Under the pieces are notes generated by a model. That model saw nothing but the letters and a program-made list of their open reading frames with translations. It had not been told where the DNA came from and ran no database searches. A stretch of DNA of 32,427 nt, from assembly GCA_902806235.1 (NCBI GenBank), contig CADCVW010000010.1, positions 1 through 32,427 on the forward strand, in the 5' to 3' direction. Origin of the DNA: an uncultured Sphingomonadaceae bacterium. GTDB taxonomy: Bacteria > Pseudomonadota > Alphaproteobacteria > Sphingomonadales > Sphingomonadaceae. This document shows, piece after piece, positions 9,079-18,692 of the stretch. A program made the position numbers and the translations under genes. Positions within the stretch are counted from its first letter, which is position 1. Each line of letters begins with the position of its first letter.

Positions 9079-9101
9079 CTCCCCCTACTACGTAGGGGGA
9101 G
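9079..9101. terminator. Strong hairpin upstream of recA
   Basis: Perfect 10-bp stem CTCCCCCTAC/GTAGGGGGAG with a TAC loop, located after the response regulator and just before the recA promoter. No T-run follows, so it is either a Rho-type or weak transcript end for cckA plus regulator, or one more mobile palindrome. A smaller hairpin (CCTCTT/AAGAGG, 8956-8977) directly follows the regulator stop codon. Confidence 0.4.
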
Positions 9102-9108
9102 AGGCGAT

Positions 9109-9123
9109 GTTCTCCTCTTGTTC
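9109..9123 (+). promoter_or_regulatory. LexA (SOS) box of recA
   Basis: GTTC-TCCTCTT-GTTC is an exact match to the alphaproteobacterial LexA operator GTTC-N7-GTTC. It overlaps the proposed -35 element and lies 74 bases upstream of the recA start, where a repressor would block transcription. Confidence 0.88.
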
Positions 9124-9145
9124 TCCTACCCCGTTTTCCTATATC
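9118..9145 (+). promoter_or_regulatory. Predicted recA promoter
   Basis: TTGTTC (9118-9123) and TATATC (9140-9145) are separated by 16 bases, giving a start site near 9152 and a leader of about 45 bases. Overlap with the LexA box supports the assignment; the hexamers themselves are only moderate matches. Confidence 0.55.
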
Positions 9146-9196
9146 CAGCGTACGCGACCCGCCATGCGGCGCGTGGTAATCGAGGGAGAATCAGCT

Positions 9197-10282
9197 ATGG
9201 CCGCTTCACTGAAATCGGTCGGGGGCAAGGACGTGGCGGCAGCTAAGGAAGCACCGGGAACGGACAAGGCGCGCGCGCTGGACGCCGCGCTGGCGCAGAT
9301 CGACCGTGCCTTCGGTAAGGGCTCGGCAATGAAGCTGGGTTCGCGCGAAGCGATGCAGGTCGAGGCGATCAGCACCGGCTCACTCGGACTCGACATCGCG
9401 CTCGGCATCGGCGGCCTGCCGCGCGGCCGCGTGATCGAGGTCTATGGGCCGGAGTCGTCGGGCAAGACCACCCTCGCGCTTCAGGTCATCGCCGAAGCGC
9501 AGAAGGCCGGCGGCACCGCCGCCTTCGTCGACGCGGAGCACGCGCTCGACCCCGTCTACGCCAAGAAGCTCGGCGTCGATATCGACAACCTGATCGTCAG
9601 CCAGCCGGACACCGGCGAGCAGGCGCTGGAGATCACCGACACGCTGGTCCGCTCCAACGCGGTCGACGTGCTGGTAGTGGACAGCGTGGCCGCGCTTGTG
9701 CCGCGGGCGGAGATCGAGGGCGAGATGGGTGACAGCCACGTCGGCCTGCAGGCGCGCTTGATGTCGCAATCGCTGCGCAAGCTCACCGGCTCTATCTCGC
9801 GCTCGCGCTGCATGGTGATCTTCATCAACCAGCTGCGCATGAAGATCGGCGTGATGTACGGCAACCCGGAGACCACGACGGGCGGCAACGCGCTCAAGTT
9901 CTACGCGAGCGTCCGCCTAGACATCCGCCGCACTGGCCAGATCAAGGACCGCGACGAGATCGTCGGCAACACGACCCGCGTGAAGGTGGTGAAGAACAAG
10001 GTCGCCCCGCCGTTCAAGCAGGTCGAGTTTGACATTATGTACGGCGAGGGCATCTCCAAAATCGGTGAGATCATCGATCTCGGCGTCAAGGCGGGGATCG
10101 TCGAGAAGTCGGGGGCCTGGTTCTCCTACGACTCGATCCGCATCGGCCAGGGCCGCGAGAATGCCAAGACCTTCCTCAAGGAAAACCCGGAGATCGCCGA
10201 GCGCATCGAGCGCGCGGTGCGCGGGCGCACCGACGAGGTCGGTGAGGCGCTGATGGTCGGCGGTCCTGACGACGAAGCCTGA
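9197..10282 (+). CDS. recA: Recombinase RecA
   Basis: Forms filaments on single-stranded DNA for homologous recombination and triggers LexA self-cleavage. The 361-residue product has Walker A GPESSGKT at 84-91, Walker [13 protein letters not shown], the DNA-binding L2 region with [17 protein letters not shown], and the usual acidic C-terminus (GGPDDEA). ATG at 9197 ([12 protein letters not shown]) is chosen because GAGGGAGA precedes it and the frame upstream (from 9107) runs through the SOS box and promoter. It is monocistronic by layout, 79 bases before the next gene. Confidence 0.98.
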   Translation: MAASLKSVGGKDVAAAKEAPGTDKARALDAALAQIDRAFGKGSAMKLGSREAMQVEAISTGSLGLDIALGIGGLPRGRVIEVYGPESSGKTTLALQVIAEAQKAGGTAAFVDAEHALDPVYAKKLGVDIDNLIVSQPDTGEQALEITDTLVRSNAVDVLVVDSVAALVPRAEIEGEMGDSHVGLQARLMSQSLRKLTGSISRSRCMVIFINQLRMKIGVMYGNPETTTGGNALKFYASVRLDIRRTGQIKDRDEIVGNTTRVKVVKNKVAPPFKQVEFDIMYGEGISKIGEIIDLGVKAGIVEKSGAWFSYDSIRIGQGRENAKTFLKENPEIAERIERAVRGRTDEVGEALMVGGPDDEA

Positions 10283-10361
10283 CGCGCGCGGGGACGGGCA
10301 GCGCTCGCCCCCCTACGTAGCGCCAACTTTGTAAACTTCTGCGTCGAACAGGGGGCTGATC

Positions 10362-10697
10362 GTGGCGCGACTAAACTACCTGGAGCTGCCGGTGGGGGAC
10401 CTCGCCGGCAGCTCGTTGTTTTTCGAGGCCGCGTTCGGGCTGAAGCTGCAAGCTTACGGCCCGACCTACGCCGCGACTGACGGAGAGCACGCCGATCTCG
10501 GCCTGCAGGCCGACCCCGCCGAGCGCACCGCCGCGCCGCTGCCGGTGATCGAGGTCGACGACGTCGACGCGGCCGCCCGCGCCGTCGAGGCCGCGGGCGG
10601 CGCGATCACCCGCCCCGTGTTCGCCTTCCCCGGCGGTCGTCGCTTTCACCTCCGCGAGCCTTCGGGCAACGAGCTGGCTTGCTGGGAGCGGGGCTAG
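10362..10697 (+). CDS. VOC-family (glyoxalase/bleomycin-resistance fold) protein
   Basis: A 111-residue single VOC domain. The repeated beta-alpha-beta-beta-beta pattern is visible: NYLELPVGDLAGSSLFFEAAFGL in the first half and VIEVDDVDAAARAVEAAGG in the second, ending in FHLREPSGNELACWE. Possible metal ligands are the Glu in YLELPV and the Glu in GNELACW; the substrate cannot be told. GTG at 10362 is preceded by AGGGGG at good distance. It sits between recA and alaS in the same direction, a conserved-looking but functionally unexplained position. Confidence 0.85.
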   Translation: MARLNYLELPVGDLAGSSLFFEAAFGLKLQAYGPTYAATDGEHADLGLQADPAERTAAPLPVIEVDDVDAAARAVEAAGGAITRPVFAFPGGRRFHLREPSGNELACWERG

Positions 10698-10730
10698 GCT
10701 CCGCGCGACCCTTCGCCTAAGTCGCCGCCC

Positions 10731-13367
10731 ATGACATCGACCTACGACCTCCGGCGCTCCTTCCTCGATTATTTTGGCCGCTCCGGCCACGAGGTCGCGC
10801 CCTCCGCGCCGCTGATCCCGCACAACGATCCGACGCTGATGTTCGTCAACGCCGGCATGGTTCCGTTCAAGAACGTCTTCACCGGCCTGGAGACGCGTCC
10901 CTATCGCACCGCCGCCTCTTCCCAGAAGTGCGTCCGCGCGGGCGGCAAACACAACGACTTGGACAACGTCGGCTACACCGCGCGCCACCACACCTTTTTC
11001 GAGATGCTCGGCAATTTCTCCTTCGGTGATTACTTCAAGGAGGAGGCAATCGGCCACGCCTGGCGGCTGCTGACGGGCGAGTGGGGCTTGCCCGCCGACA
11101 AGCTCATCGTCACCGTCTACCACACTGACGACGAGGCCTTCGACTTGTGGCGGAAGATCGCCGGTTTGCCCGAGCAGCGCATCATACGCATCCCCACCGC
11201 AGACAATTTCTGGTCGATGGGCGACACCGGCCCCTGCGGGCCCTGTTCCGAAATTTTCTACGATCACGGGCCGCACATCCGCGGCGGCCCGCCCGGCTCG
11301 CCGGACGAGGACGGCGACCGCTTCGTCGAGGTTTGGAACCTCGTCTTCATGCAGTATGAGCAGGTCGACCCCGACACGCGCGTTCCGCTTCCCAAGCCGT
11401 CGATCGACACCGGCATGGGGCTCGAACGGATCGCTGCGGTAATGCAGGGCGTCCACGACAACTACGACACCGACACCTTCCGCGCGCTGATCGACGTCTC
11501 CGTCGCGCTAACGAAGAGTCCCGCCGAGGGCGTCGGCAAGGGATCGCACCGCGTGATCGCCGATCACCTGCGCGCGTCGTGCTTCCTCGTCGCCGACGGA
11601 GTGCTCCCCGCCGCTGAGGGGCGCGGCTACGTGCTCCGCCGCATCATGCGCCGCGCGATGCGCCACGCGCAGCTGCTGGGCGCGGCGGAGCCCCTAATGC
11701 ACCGGCTCGTCCCCACGCTGGTGGCGGAGATGGGCGGGGCCTACCCCGAGCTCGTCCGTGCGGAGGCGGCCATCGCCGAAACGCTTCGGGGCGAGGAGAC
11801 GCGCTTCCGCCAGACGCTCGACAAGGGGCTGCGCCTGCTGGACGAGGCGACGGCGGGGCTCCAGCCCGGCGGCACGCTGCCCGGCGAGGTCGCCTTCCGC
11901 CTCTACGATACCTACGGCTTCCCCTACGACCTCACGGAGGAAGCGCTCCGGGGGCAGAGCTTCGCCGTCGATCGCGCCGGCTTCGACGCCGCCATGGCCG
12001 AGCAGCGCGCCGCGGCACGCGCCGCTTGGAAGGGATCGGGCGAGACGGCGTCCGGCGAGCTCTGGTTCGAGGTTGTCGACGAGGTCGGTCCGACCGAGTT
12101 CACCGGCTATGCGGCGGAGGAGGGCGAGGGCGTCGTCCTCGCCATCGTCCGCGGCGGTGCGCGCGTTGAGCATGCAGAGGCCGGCACGCTGGTCGACGTG
12201 GTGGTAAATCAGACGCCCTTCTACGCCGAGAGCGGCGGGCAAGTCGGCGACGAAGGAACAATGGTCGCCGCCGACGGCGCGGCCCACCGCGTCGAGGACA
12301 CGCGCAAGCACCTAGGCAAGCTCTGGGCCCATCGCGTTCGGCTCGCCGCGCCGATGGCCGTGGGCGACGCGGTCCGCCTGGAGGTCGACCGTGCGCGCCG
12401 CGGCGCGATTCGCGCCAACCACAGCGCGACGCACCTCCTGCACGCCGCGCTCCGCGAGCGGCTCGGCACTCACGTCGCCCAGCGCGGTAGCCTGGTCGCG
12501 CCCGACCGGCTGCGCTTCGACGTGTCGCACCCAAACGCCATGAGTCCTGCCGAGCTCACTCAGGTCGAAGCCGACGTCAACGCGCAGATCCGCGCCAACA
12601 CCCCCGTCACCACCCGCCTGATGACGCCCGACGAGGCGATCGCGGGAGGCGCGATGGCGTTGTTCGGCGAGAAGTACGGCGACGAGGTCCGCGTCGTCAG
12701 CATGGGCACGGACGACGGCCGCTACTCGGTCGAGCTGTGCGGCGGCACCCACGTCTCGGCGCTCGGCGACATCGGCCTATTTAAGGTCGTCGGTGAGGGC
12801 GCGGTGTCGTCCGGCGTGCGACGCGTGGAGGCGCTGACCGGCGAGGCAGCGCGCGACTACCTCAACAGCCGCGACGAAAAGCTGCGCGAGGCCGCGGCGA
12901 TGCTCCGCGCGAGCCCCGACGAGGTTCCCGCCCGCGTCGCCGCGCTGGTGGAGGAGCGCCGCCGGCTCGAGCGCGAGCTAGCCGAGGCGAAAAAGGCGTT
13001 GGCCAGCGGCGGCAGGCAAGGCGACAGCCCCGCGCCCGAGCAGGTCGGCGGGCGCGCCTTCCTTGGCCGAGTCGTGGAAGGGCTCGACCCCAAGGCGCTG
13101 CGCTCGATGATTGACGACGCCAAGGCGCAGCTCGGCACGGGCGTCGCCGCGATCGTCGCCGTGAACGACGGCCGCGCCTCGGTCGCGGTCGGCGCGACAG
13201 GCGACCTGAAGAAACAGGTCGACGCGGTAGCGCTGGTGCGCGCGGCGGTGGTGGCGCTCGGCGGGCAGGGCGGCGGCGGGCGGCCGGACATGGCGCAGGG
13301 CGGCGGGCCGGACGGGACCAAGGCGGCGGCGGCGCTGGATGCGATCCGGGCGGCACTGGCGGGGTAG
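10731..13367 (+). CDS. alaS: Alanine--tRNA ligase
   Basis: Charges tRNA-Ala and hydrolyses mischarged Ser- and Gly-tRNA-Ala. The 878 residues show the class II core ([20 protein letters not shown] and [14 protein letters not shown]), the editing domain with zinc ligands H564 and H568 ([11 protein letters not shown]) and C670 and H674 (CGGTHV), then a coiled coil (about 720-765) and a glycine-rich C-terminal oligomerisation/DHHA1 domain ([16 protein letters not shown]). ATG 10731 begins the conserved N-terminus, though no clear Shine-Dalgarno is present. The domain order and length are those of a full-length enzyme. Confidence 0.98.
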   Translation: MTSTYDLRRSFLDYFGRSGHEVAPSAPLIPHNDPTLMFVNAGMVPFKNVFTGLETRPYRTAASSQKCVRAGGKHNDLDNVGYTARHHTFFEMLGNFSFGDYFKEEAIGHAWRLLTGEWGLPADKLIVTVYHTDDEAFDLWRKIAGLPEQRIIRIPTADNFWSMGDTGPCGPCSEIFYDHGPHIRGGPPGSPDEDGDRFVEVWNLVFMQYEQVDPDTRVPLPKPSIDTGMGLERIAAVMQGVHDNYDTDTFRALIDVSVALTKSPAEGVGKGSHRVIADHLRASCFLVADGVLPAAEGRGYVLRRIMRRAMRHAQLLGAAEPLMHRLVPTLVAEMGGAYPELVRAEAAIAETLRGEETRFRQTLDKGLRLLDEATAGLQPGGTLPGEVAFRLYDTYGFPYDLTEEALRGQSFAVDRAGFDAAMAEQRAAARAAWKGSGETASGELWFEVVDEVGPTEFTGYAAEEGEGVVLAIVRGGARVEHAEAGTLVDVVVNQTPFYAESGGQVGDEGTMVAADGAAHRVEDTRKHLGKLWAHRVRLAAPMAVGDAVRLEVDRARRGAIRANHSATHLLHAALRERLGTHVAQRGSLVAPDRLRFDVSHPNAMSPAELTQVEADVNAQIRANTPVTTRLMTPDEAIAGGAMALFGEKYGDEVRVVSMGTDDGRYSVELCGGTHVSALGDIGLFKVVGEGAVSSGVRRVEALTGEAARDYLNSRDEKLREAAAMLRASPDEVPARVAALVEERRRLERELAEAKKALASGGRQGDSPAPEQVGGRAFLGRVVEGLDPKALRSMIDDAKAQLGTGVAAIVAVNDGRASVAVGATGDLKKQVDAVALVRAAVVALGGQGGGGRPDMAQGGGPDGTKAAAALDAIRAALAG

Positions 13368-13391
13368 GGATGGGCGACCCGCTGTCCCCAT

Positions 13392-13422
13392 CCCGTCAGT
13401 TCTGAGCCTGTCGAAGGACGGG
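13392..13422. repeat. Solitary REP element with CTGAGCCTGTCGAAG core
   Basis: The core TTCTGAGCCTGTCGAAGGAC, flanked by CCCGTC and GACGGG arms, matches the repeat arms at 20730-20816 and a short palindromic element very common in sphingomonad intergenic DNA. It lies 25 bases after the alaS stop. Confidence 0.75.
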
Positions 13423-13479
13423 CAACGGGCGCCCCGTTCGGACAAGGATAAGCGCCGCGCCGAACCCGCGTATTCGGAT

Positions 13480-13507
13480 GACCGCGCGAGAACCAGCTCG
13501 CGCGGTC
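13480..13507. terminator. Hairpin between convergent alaS and the J-domain gene
   Basis: Perfect 11-bp GC-rich stem GACCGCGCGAG/CTCGCGCGGTC with a 6-base loop. A second smaller hairpin, AGCGCG/CGCGCT, lies at 13538-13553. Position between convergent genes suggests a bidirectional transcript end, although neither hairpin has a T-run. Confidence 0.5.
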
Positions 13508-13571
13508 GCCGGCCGGGCTGGCGCTGATCCTGGTCTGAGCGCGCTCGCGCGCTAAGCCTCGGAGGTCTCGC

Positions 13572-14603
13572 CTAGAACTCCTTCTCGCTCAGCCGGTAAG
13601 TATCCACCGCCGACCCCGGCGCCTCGTACAGCGTCAGCGTGACGTTGCTGTACTCCCTCCCCGCGGGCCGCTCGACCTCGCTCAGCTCGAATGGCTCCGA
13701 CCGGGCGAGCGAGCCCGTGCCGAGGTTCTGGTAGCGCACGTCGTAGCGGCCGGGCCGCACCTTCTCGATCTGGAAGCTGCTGCGCGGCGGAACGAAGACG
13801 TGGCGCACCGGCATGGTGCGTTGCTCGTCGATCGCGACCAGTTTCAGGAACATTGGACTCTCATTGCCGCGGTTGTTGATCAGCACGTTCGACAGCCCGT
13901 CCGTGCGCCCTTGCGTGTAGCCCGGTACGTAAGCGGCTTGGTTCGGCCACGGCGCACCATTCGGCGCGCGCGCGGCCACCGGCTTGACGAAGGCGCTGCT
14001 TCGCGCGTCCTCCTCTTTGGCTGTGCCGAGCAGGTCGAGCGCCAACGGCCGTACGCCAGCGGCAGCGGCGGCCGGTGCAGCGATGGGACCCGCCGCCTTG
14101 ACCGCCGCGCTCGCGTTCGCGACCGCTGCGGCCTTTTCGCCGCTGCGGTCGTAGGGCGGCAAGCCGCTCGGCCGCGCCTCGGGCTGCGTCGCGAGGAAGA
14201 CGGCACCCGCGCCCACGAACACTAGCAACGCGAAGGCCGGGGCGAAACGGCGCAGGGGCGATCGAGCGCGGGGCCGGGCTTCGCGCACCCACCCGGCGCT
14301 GGTGCCCTCCCAGCTACCGTCCTCCCAGCCGGCCGTGTCGTCGGCGGCGACCTTCCACTCCTCCTGCGCCTCGATCCACTGATCGTGCACGCGCCGCCGT
14401 TGCGGGTCGGAAAGCACCGCGTAGGACGCGTTGAGCAGCGCCATGGTGTCCGCGTCGTCCTTGCCGACGTTGCGGTCCGGATGATGCACCCGGCTCAGCG
14501 CGCGGTAGGCGGCCGTGATCACCTCGGGCGAAGCGTCCCGCGCCACCTGCAAGGTGTCGTAATGCGTCTTGATCCTGTCCAACGTCGCCGCGTCTCCGCC
14601 CAT
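13572..14603 (-). CDS. Membrane-anchored J-domain (DnaJ-like) protein
   Basis: A 343-residue three-part protein. Residues about 10-75 are a J domain (HYDTLQVARDASPEVITAAY, then the HPD motif at 41-43 and ALLNASYAVLSDPQRRRVHD), which should stimulate DnaK. After a charged linker, PLRRF leads into one membrane helix (about 121-138). The rest is an Ala-rich linker and a beta-rich domain (about 230-343) containing VLINNRGNESPMFLKLVAI and VRPGRYDVRYQNLGTG, of unknown function and probably periplasmic by the positive-inside rule. There is no Gly/Phe region, zinc-finger or DnaJ C-terminal domain, so it is not DnaJ itself. ATG at 14603 follows AGGAAG by 7 bases; the frame extends to 14642 without support. 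Confidence 0.8.
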   Translation of the reverse strand: MGGDAATLDRIKTHYDTLQVARDASPEVITAAYRALSRVHHPDRNVGKDDADTMALLNASYAVLSDPQRRRVHDQWIEAQEEWKVAADDTAGWEDGSWEGTSAGWVREARPRARSPLRRFAPAFALLVFVGAGAVFLATQPEARPSGLPPYDRSGEKAAAVANASAAVKAAGPIAAPAAAAAGVRPLALDLLGTAKEEDARSSAFVKPVAARAPNGAPWPNQAAYVPGYTQGRTDGLSNVLINNRGNESPMFLKLVAIDEQRTMPVRHVFVPPRSSFQIEKVRPGRYDVRYQNLGTGSLARSEPFELSEVERPAGREYSNVTLTLYEAPGSAVDTYRLSEKEF

Positions 14604-14661
14604 ACGTCGGCTTCCTAGCATGGACCGCCGCCGTTCTTCCAAGATGGAACTAAAGACGGCG

Positions 14662-16431
14662 TTAGTCGACCTCGCCCAGCCGCGTCCCGCGCAGCCGCGG
14701 CTCGGCGTCCAGCTCGCCTTCCGCCATGATCCGCTTCCGCAGCTCCGCGCGCTTTTCGTGGATGGAGGCGATCACCGGTCCGACCGCGAGCCCCAAGTCG
14801 ACGAGCACCGCCTCCGAAAGCTGCAACGAGGCTTCCAGCGTCTCGGGCACCGCGTCGCTGACGCCGGCGCGGTAGAGCTCCGCGGCGTGCGCCTCGTCCC
14901 GCGCGCGGGCGATCACTGTCAGAGACGGGAAGGCTTCGCGCACCTGCCGCGCGAGTTGGGCCGCGAGCACGGGCTGATCCATGGTCAGCACCAGCGCCGA
15001 GGCGTTCTTCAGTCCCAGCCGCTCGATCATACCCGCGCGCGACAGATCGCCGTAGATAACGGGGTAGCCCTCGCGCCGGCCCGCGAGCACGCAGTCGATC
15101 TCCGCGTCTACCGCGACGAAAGGACGGCCGTGCCGCCGCAGCATGTCCGCCACCAACCGCCCGACACGGCCGAAGCCGACGATCACCGCGCGTGGGCCTT
15201 CCGTCAGGTCCATCGGCTCCGCTTCTGGCCCATCGCGCCCACCGACCGCCCGCCCCGCGTGGCGCCCTGCCATCGCGAGCAAAGGCGTGACGGTCAGGCC
15301 GAGCGCGGTGACGATCTGCCAGAAGGCGGCCGTCTCCGCCCGCACCAGCCCGGCGGCGACCGCAGCGGCGAGCACGATCAGCGTGGTTTCCGACGGGGAG
15401 GCCATCAGCAGTCCCGTCTCGGCCGCCACGCCGCTCGCCGCACCGCTCCAGCGCAGCAGCAAGCCCGTGACCAGCGCCTTGACCGCGACGACCGCTGCCA
15501 CCGCGAGCAGCAGGGCGGCCCAATTCGCCGCGATCAATGCCGGATCAAGCGTCATCCCGACGGTAATTAGGAACACGCCCAGCGCGAGCCCACGGAACGG
15601 GGCGGTGATCGCCTCGACTTCATGGGCGTAGTCGGTTTCGGCGATCACCAAGCCCGCGAGCAGCGCGCCGAACACCGGCGACAGCCCGGCCGCGCCCGTC
15701 GCCAGCGCGGCGAGGATCACCACCAGCAGCGCGGCGGCGAGGAACAGCTCGGGGCTCTTGGTCCGCGCGGCCTGCGCGAACAGCGGCGGAAGCAGCCGCC
15801 GGCCCCCAAGCAGCAGCGCCGCCGCGACCGCGGCGCCGAGCAGCAGGGCCGCGCCCAGCTCGCCCCAGCCGCCTGCCTCCTGCGGCGCGAGCGCGCCGAG
15901 CAGAAAGATGATCGGCACGATCGCCAGGTCCTCGAATAACAGCATGGCCAAGGCGGCGCGGCCGACCGGCCCCTTGGTGCCGATGATCGGCATCACCAGC
16001 GCGGTCGAGGACAGCGCCAGCGCGAGCCCCAGCGCGACCGAACCCGCCGCGCCTTGGCCCAGGAAGGCGAGCCCGGACCCGAGCAGCGCGGCCGCTAGCA
16101 GCAGCTCGGCGGCGCCCAGCCCGAAGACGTGCCGGCGCATTCGCCACAACCGCGCGAAGCTGAGCTCCAGCCCAATGGCGAACAGGAGCAGAATCACGCC
16201 CAGTTCGGCGAAGGGTTCGATCGACCGCGCGTCCGAGATCGTGACGAAGGACAGCCAGGGCGCGCGGCCCGCCAGCGAGCCGAGCCCAGCGGGCCCGACC
16301 AGCATGCCGATCAGGATGAAGCCGATTACCGGCGACACCCTGAGGCGGGCGAAGGCAGGGATGATCACGCCCGCCGCGCCCAGGATCACCAGCGCGTCGT
16401 AGAACCCTTCGCCGTCGAGTGCGCCCGCCAT
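14662..16431 (-). CDS. CPA2-family cation/proton antiporter with RCK domain (KefB/YbaL-like)
   Basis: Inner-membrane monovalent cation (probably potassium)/proton antiporter. Residues 1-390 hold about 12 hydrophobic segments, with family signatures GFILIGMLVGPAGLG and FAELGVILLLFAIGLELS, and the ion-site region ALSSTALVMPIIGTKG followed by LLFEDLAIVP. Residues about 413-530 are a Rossmann RCK/TrkA-N domain (RAVIVGFGRVGRLVADML, GDLSRAGMIERLGL) that should bind a nucleotide for gating. A short charged tail follows, without a recognisable TrkA-C domain. ATG at 16431 starts the first helix; the ribosome binding site is weak. KefB/KefC glutathione gating cannot be inferred. It lies downstream of icd on the same strand but separated by 159 bases with hairpins. 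Confidence 0.88.
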   Translation of the reverse strand: MAGALDGEGFYDALVILGAAGVIIPAFARLRVSPVIGFILIGMLVGPAGLGSLAGRAPWLSFVTISDARSIEPFAELGVILLLFAIGLELSFARLWRMRRHVFGLGAAELLLAAALLGSGLAFLGQGAAGSVALGLALALSSTALVMPIIGTKGPVGRAALAMLLFEDLAIVPIIFLLGALAPQEAGGWGELGAALLLGAAVAAALLLGGRRLLPPLFAQAARTKSPELFLAAALLVVILAALATGAAGLSPVFGALLAGLVIAETDYAHEVEAITAPFRGLALGVFLITVGMTLDPALIAANWAALLLAVAAVVAVKALVTGLLLRWSGAASGVAAETGLLMASPSETTLIVLAAAVAAGLVRAETAAFWQIVTALGLTVTPLLAMAGRHAGRAVGGRDGPEAEPMDLTEGPRAVIVGFGRVGRLVADMLRRHGRPFVAVDAEIDCVLAGRREGYPVIYGDLSRAGMIERLGLKNASALVLTMDQPVLAAQLARQVREAFPSLTVIARARDEAHAAELYRAGVSDAVPETLEASLQLSEAVLVDLGLAVGPVIASIHEKRAELRKRIMAEGELDAEPRLRGTRLGEVD

Positions 16432-16520
16432 GGCGCCACCATGGCGCCTTCGTCGCGGCTTGTCAGGCGGTCGACTGAAGACGACGACATGCTAGCGCGT
16501 GTTCCCAATGGGGCATCCGC

Positions 16521-16544
16521 GTCTTCGGCCTCCTGGCCGAAGAC
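16521..16544. terminator. Hairpin downstream of icd
   Basis: Perfect 10-bp stem GTCTTCGGCC/GGCCGAAGAC with a 4-base loop. A second potential stem, GGGCGGCG with CGCCGCCC, lies between it and the icd stop codon. It should end or stabilise the icd transcript before the antiporter gene; the lack of a T-run on the minus strand makes an intrinsic terminator uncertain. Confidence 0.45.
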
Positions 16545-16590
16545 GGGCGGCGATGCTGAGGTGCTCGCCCCGCCGCCCTTTTAACCCGGT

Positions 16591-17838
16591 CTAAGCTGCG
16601 GTCGGCTGAGCCTGGCCGATGCCCTGCGCCGCCATCTCCTTCTCCAAATTCTTCACCACCGCGTCGAAGAACTGCTCGGTCGTCATCCACGCCTGGTCCG
16701 GCCCGATGAGGATCGCGAGGTCCTTGGTCATCTGGCCGTTCTCGACCGTCTGGACGCACACGCGCTCGAGCGTTTCGGCGAAGCGCGTCACTTCCGGCGT
16801 GCCATCGAAGCGGCCCCGGTACTTCAGCCCGCCCGTCCAGGCAAAGATGGAGGCAATCGGGTTGGTGGAGGTGTGCTTGCCCTGCTGGTGCTGGCGGAAG
16901 TGCCGGGTCACCGTGCCGTGCGCGGCCTCGGCCTCCACCGTCTTGCCGTCGGGCGTCATCAGGATGGAAGTCATCAGCCCGAGCGAGCCGAAGCCCTGCG
17001 CCACTTGGTCCGATTGCACGTCACCGTCGTAGTTCTTGCAGGCCCAGACGAACTTGCCCGACCACTTCAGGGCCGACGCAACCATGTCGTCGATTAGCCG
17101 GTGCTGGTATTCGATGCCGGCCGCGGCGAAGCCGGCCTTGAACTCGGCGTCGAAGATTTCCTGGAAAATGTCTTTGAAGCGCCCGTCGTAGGCCTTGAGG
17201 ATCGTGTTCTTGGTCGACAGGTACACCGGCCACTCGCGCTGCAGCCCGTAGTTGAGGCAGGCGCGCGCGAAATCGCGGATGCTGTCGTCAAGATTGTACA
17301 TGCCCATCGCCACGCCGGCGGTGGGGAAGTTGAACACCTCCTCGTCAATCCGCCGGCCGTCCTCACCTTCCCAGATCAGGCGCAACTTGCCGGGGCCGGG
17401 AACGCGGAAGTCGGTGGCTTTGTATTGGTCGCCGAAGGCGTGGCGGCCGACCACGATCGGGTCCGTCCAGCCGGGGATCAGCCGCGGCACGTTCTCGATC
17501 ACGATCGGCTCGCGGAAGACCACGCCGCCGAGGATGTTGCGGATGGTGCCGTTGGGCGACTTCCACATGCGCTTCAGGTCGAACTCCTTCACCCGCGCCT
17601 CGTCGGGAGTGATGGTGGCGCACTTCACGCCGACGCCGTGCTCCTTGATCGCGTTCGCGGACTCGACCGTGACCTTGTCGTCCGTCGCGTCGCGGTGCTC
17701 CATACCGAGATCGAAGTAGAGCAGCTCGACGTCGAGGTACGGCTTGATCAGGCGCTCGCGGATCCATTCCCAGATAATTCGCGTCATTTCGTCGCCGTCG
17801 AGTTCGACGACGGGGTTCTGCACCTTAATCTTGGCCAT
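16591..17838 (-). CDS. icd: Isocitrate dehydrogenase (NADP+), homodimeric eukaryote-like type
   Basis: Oxidatively decarboxylates isocitrate to 2-oxoglutarate in the TCA cycle and makes NADPH. The 415 residues match the short dimeric class also found in mitochondria and many alphaproteobacteria: [13 protein letters not shown] at the start, substrate-binding [12 protein letters not shown], and the signature [20 protein letters not shown] followed by [20 protein letters not shown] at 17838 ([13 protein letters not shown]) is preceded by GAGAGAG; the frame extends to 17907 without homology. It is divergent from psd with 119 bases between them. No insertion or truncation is seen. Confidence 0.97.
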   Translation of the reverse strand: MAKIKVQNPVVELDGDEMTRIIWEWIRERLIKPYLDVELLYFDLGMEHRDATDDKVTVESANAIKEHGVGVKCATITPDEARVKEFDLKRMWKSPNGTIRNILGGVVFREPIVIENVPRLIPGWTDPIVVGRHAFGDQYKATDFRVPGPGKLRLIWEGEDGRRIDEEVFNFPTAGVAMGMYNLDDSIRDFARACLNYGLQREWPVYLSTKNTILKAYDGRFKDIFQEIFDAEFKAGFAAAGIEYQHRLIDDMVASALKWSGKFVWACKNYDGDVQSDQVAQGFGSLGLMTSILMTPDGKTVEAEAAHGTVTRHFRQHQQGKHTSTNPIASIFAWTGGLKYRGRFDGTPEVTRFAETLERVCVQTVENGQMTKDLAILIGPDQAWMTTEQFFDAVVKNLEKEMAAQGIGQAQPTAA

Positions 17839-17957
17839 GAAACTCTCTCGTTCGGCGGTATGGACGGGTTCGCGCGCCGTCCTACGGGGAACATGGGCGA
17901 CTATCAACAGGACCGGCGGCGTTGCCAGTCGCGCGCGCCATGGCCTAGGGTCCGGTC

Positions 17958-18692
17958 ATGCCGTCCCTCGAAGTGCCCGACATCATCACCACCAACGTGC
18001 GTTGGCGATGGCCTTCCATCCACCCGGAGGGCCGCAAATTCGTCCTGATCAGCGCGGCAATCGCGATCGCGTTCCTGTTCTTCATCTGGGACGAGCTCGG
18101 CTTCGTGCTGGTGGGCGTGACGATCTGGGTCGCCGCCTTCTTCCGCGATCCCATCCGCACCACGCCGGTCGGCAAGGACTTGATTGTGGCACCCGCCGAC
18201 GGCTTGGTCACGATGATCACGCGCGTACCGCCGCCGTCCGAGCTTGGCGGGGCCGACGGGCTGGACGCGCCCTTATACACGCGGGTGTCCATCTTCATGA
18301 GCGTGTTCGACGTGCATATCAACCGCGCGCCGATCGCCGGCGAAATCAAACGCGTCGTGTACATCTCGGGCAAGTTTCTCAACGCCGATCTCGATAAGGC
18401 AAGCGAGGACAACGAGCGGCAGCACTTCCTGGTGCAGAGCGCGGACGGCGTGCGGATCGGCTTCACCCAGATCGCCGGACTGGTCGCGCGGCGCATACTG
18501 GCCTTCGCCAAGCCCGGCGATTTTGTCTCGGCCGGCCATCGTATCGGCCTGATCCGCTTCGGCAGCCGCGTCGACGTCTTCCTACCCGCCGGCACCGCGC
18601 CCACCGTGGCGCTCGGTCAGCGTTCCATCGCAGGGGAGACGGTGCTCGGCCGCGTCGGGCAGGACCACGCCGTGACCGGCGTCAGCCAGTGA
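17958..18692 (+). CDS. psd: Phosphatidylserine decarboxylase proenzyme
   Basis: Converts phosphatidylserine to phosphatidylethanolamine at the inner membrane using a pyruvoyl group made by self-cleavage. In the 244 residues a membrane hairpin (about 28-62) precedes VAPADGLV and the NxxD-like [12 protein letters not shown] segment. The self-cleavage site is F201-G202-S203-R204 in [11 protein letters not shown], with S203 becoming the pyruvoyl group. The short form and FGSR motif indicate the type II (archaeal-like) subclass usual in alphaproteobacteria, rather than the E. coli LGST form. Its stop overlaps the pssA start (GTGA), coupling synthesis and decarboxylation of the same lipid. Confidence 0.95.
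   Translation: MPSLEVPDIITTNVRWRWPSIHPEGRKFVLISAAIAIAFLFFIWDELGFVLVGVTIWVAAFFRDPIRTTPVGKDLIVAPADGLVTMITRVPPPSELGGADGLDAPLYTRVSIFMSVFDVHINRAPIAGEIKRVVYISGKFLNADLDKASEDNERQHFLVQSADGVRIGFTQIAGLVARRILAFAKPGDFVSAGHRIGLIRFGSRVDVFLPAGTAPTVALGQRSIAGETVLGRVGQDHAVTGVSQ

Noticed and set aside
9107..9196. N-terminal extension of recA
   Set aside because: Would place the LexA box and promoter inside the coding region. The normal RecA start is at 9197.
10371..11456. 361-residue minus-strand open frame opposite the VOC gene and alaS
   Set aside because: Spans two real genes in antisense and has no recognisable motifs or ribosome binding site.
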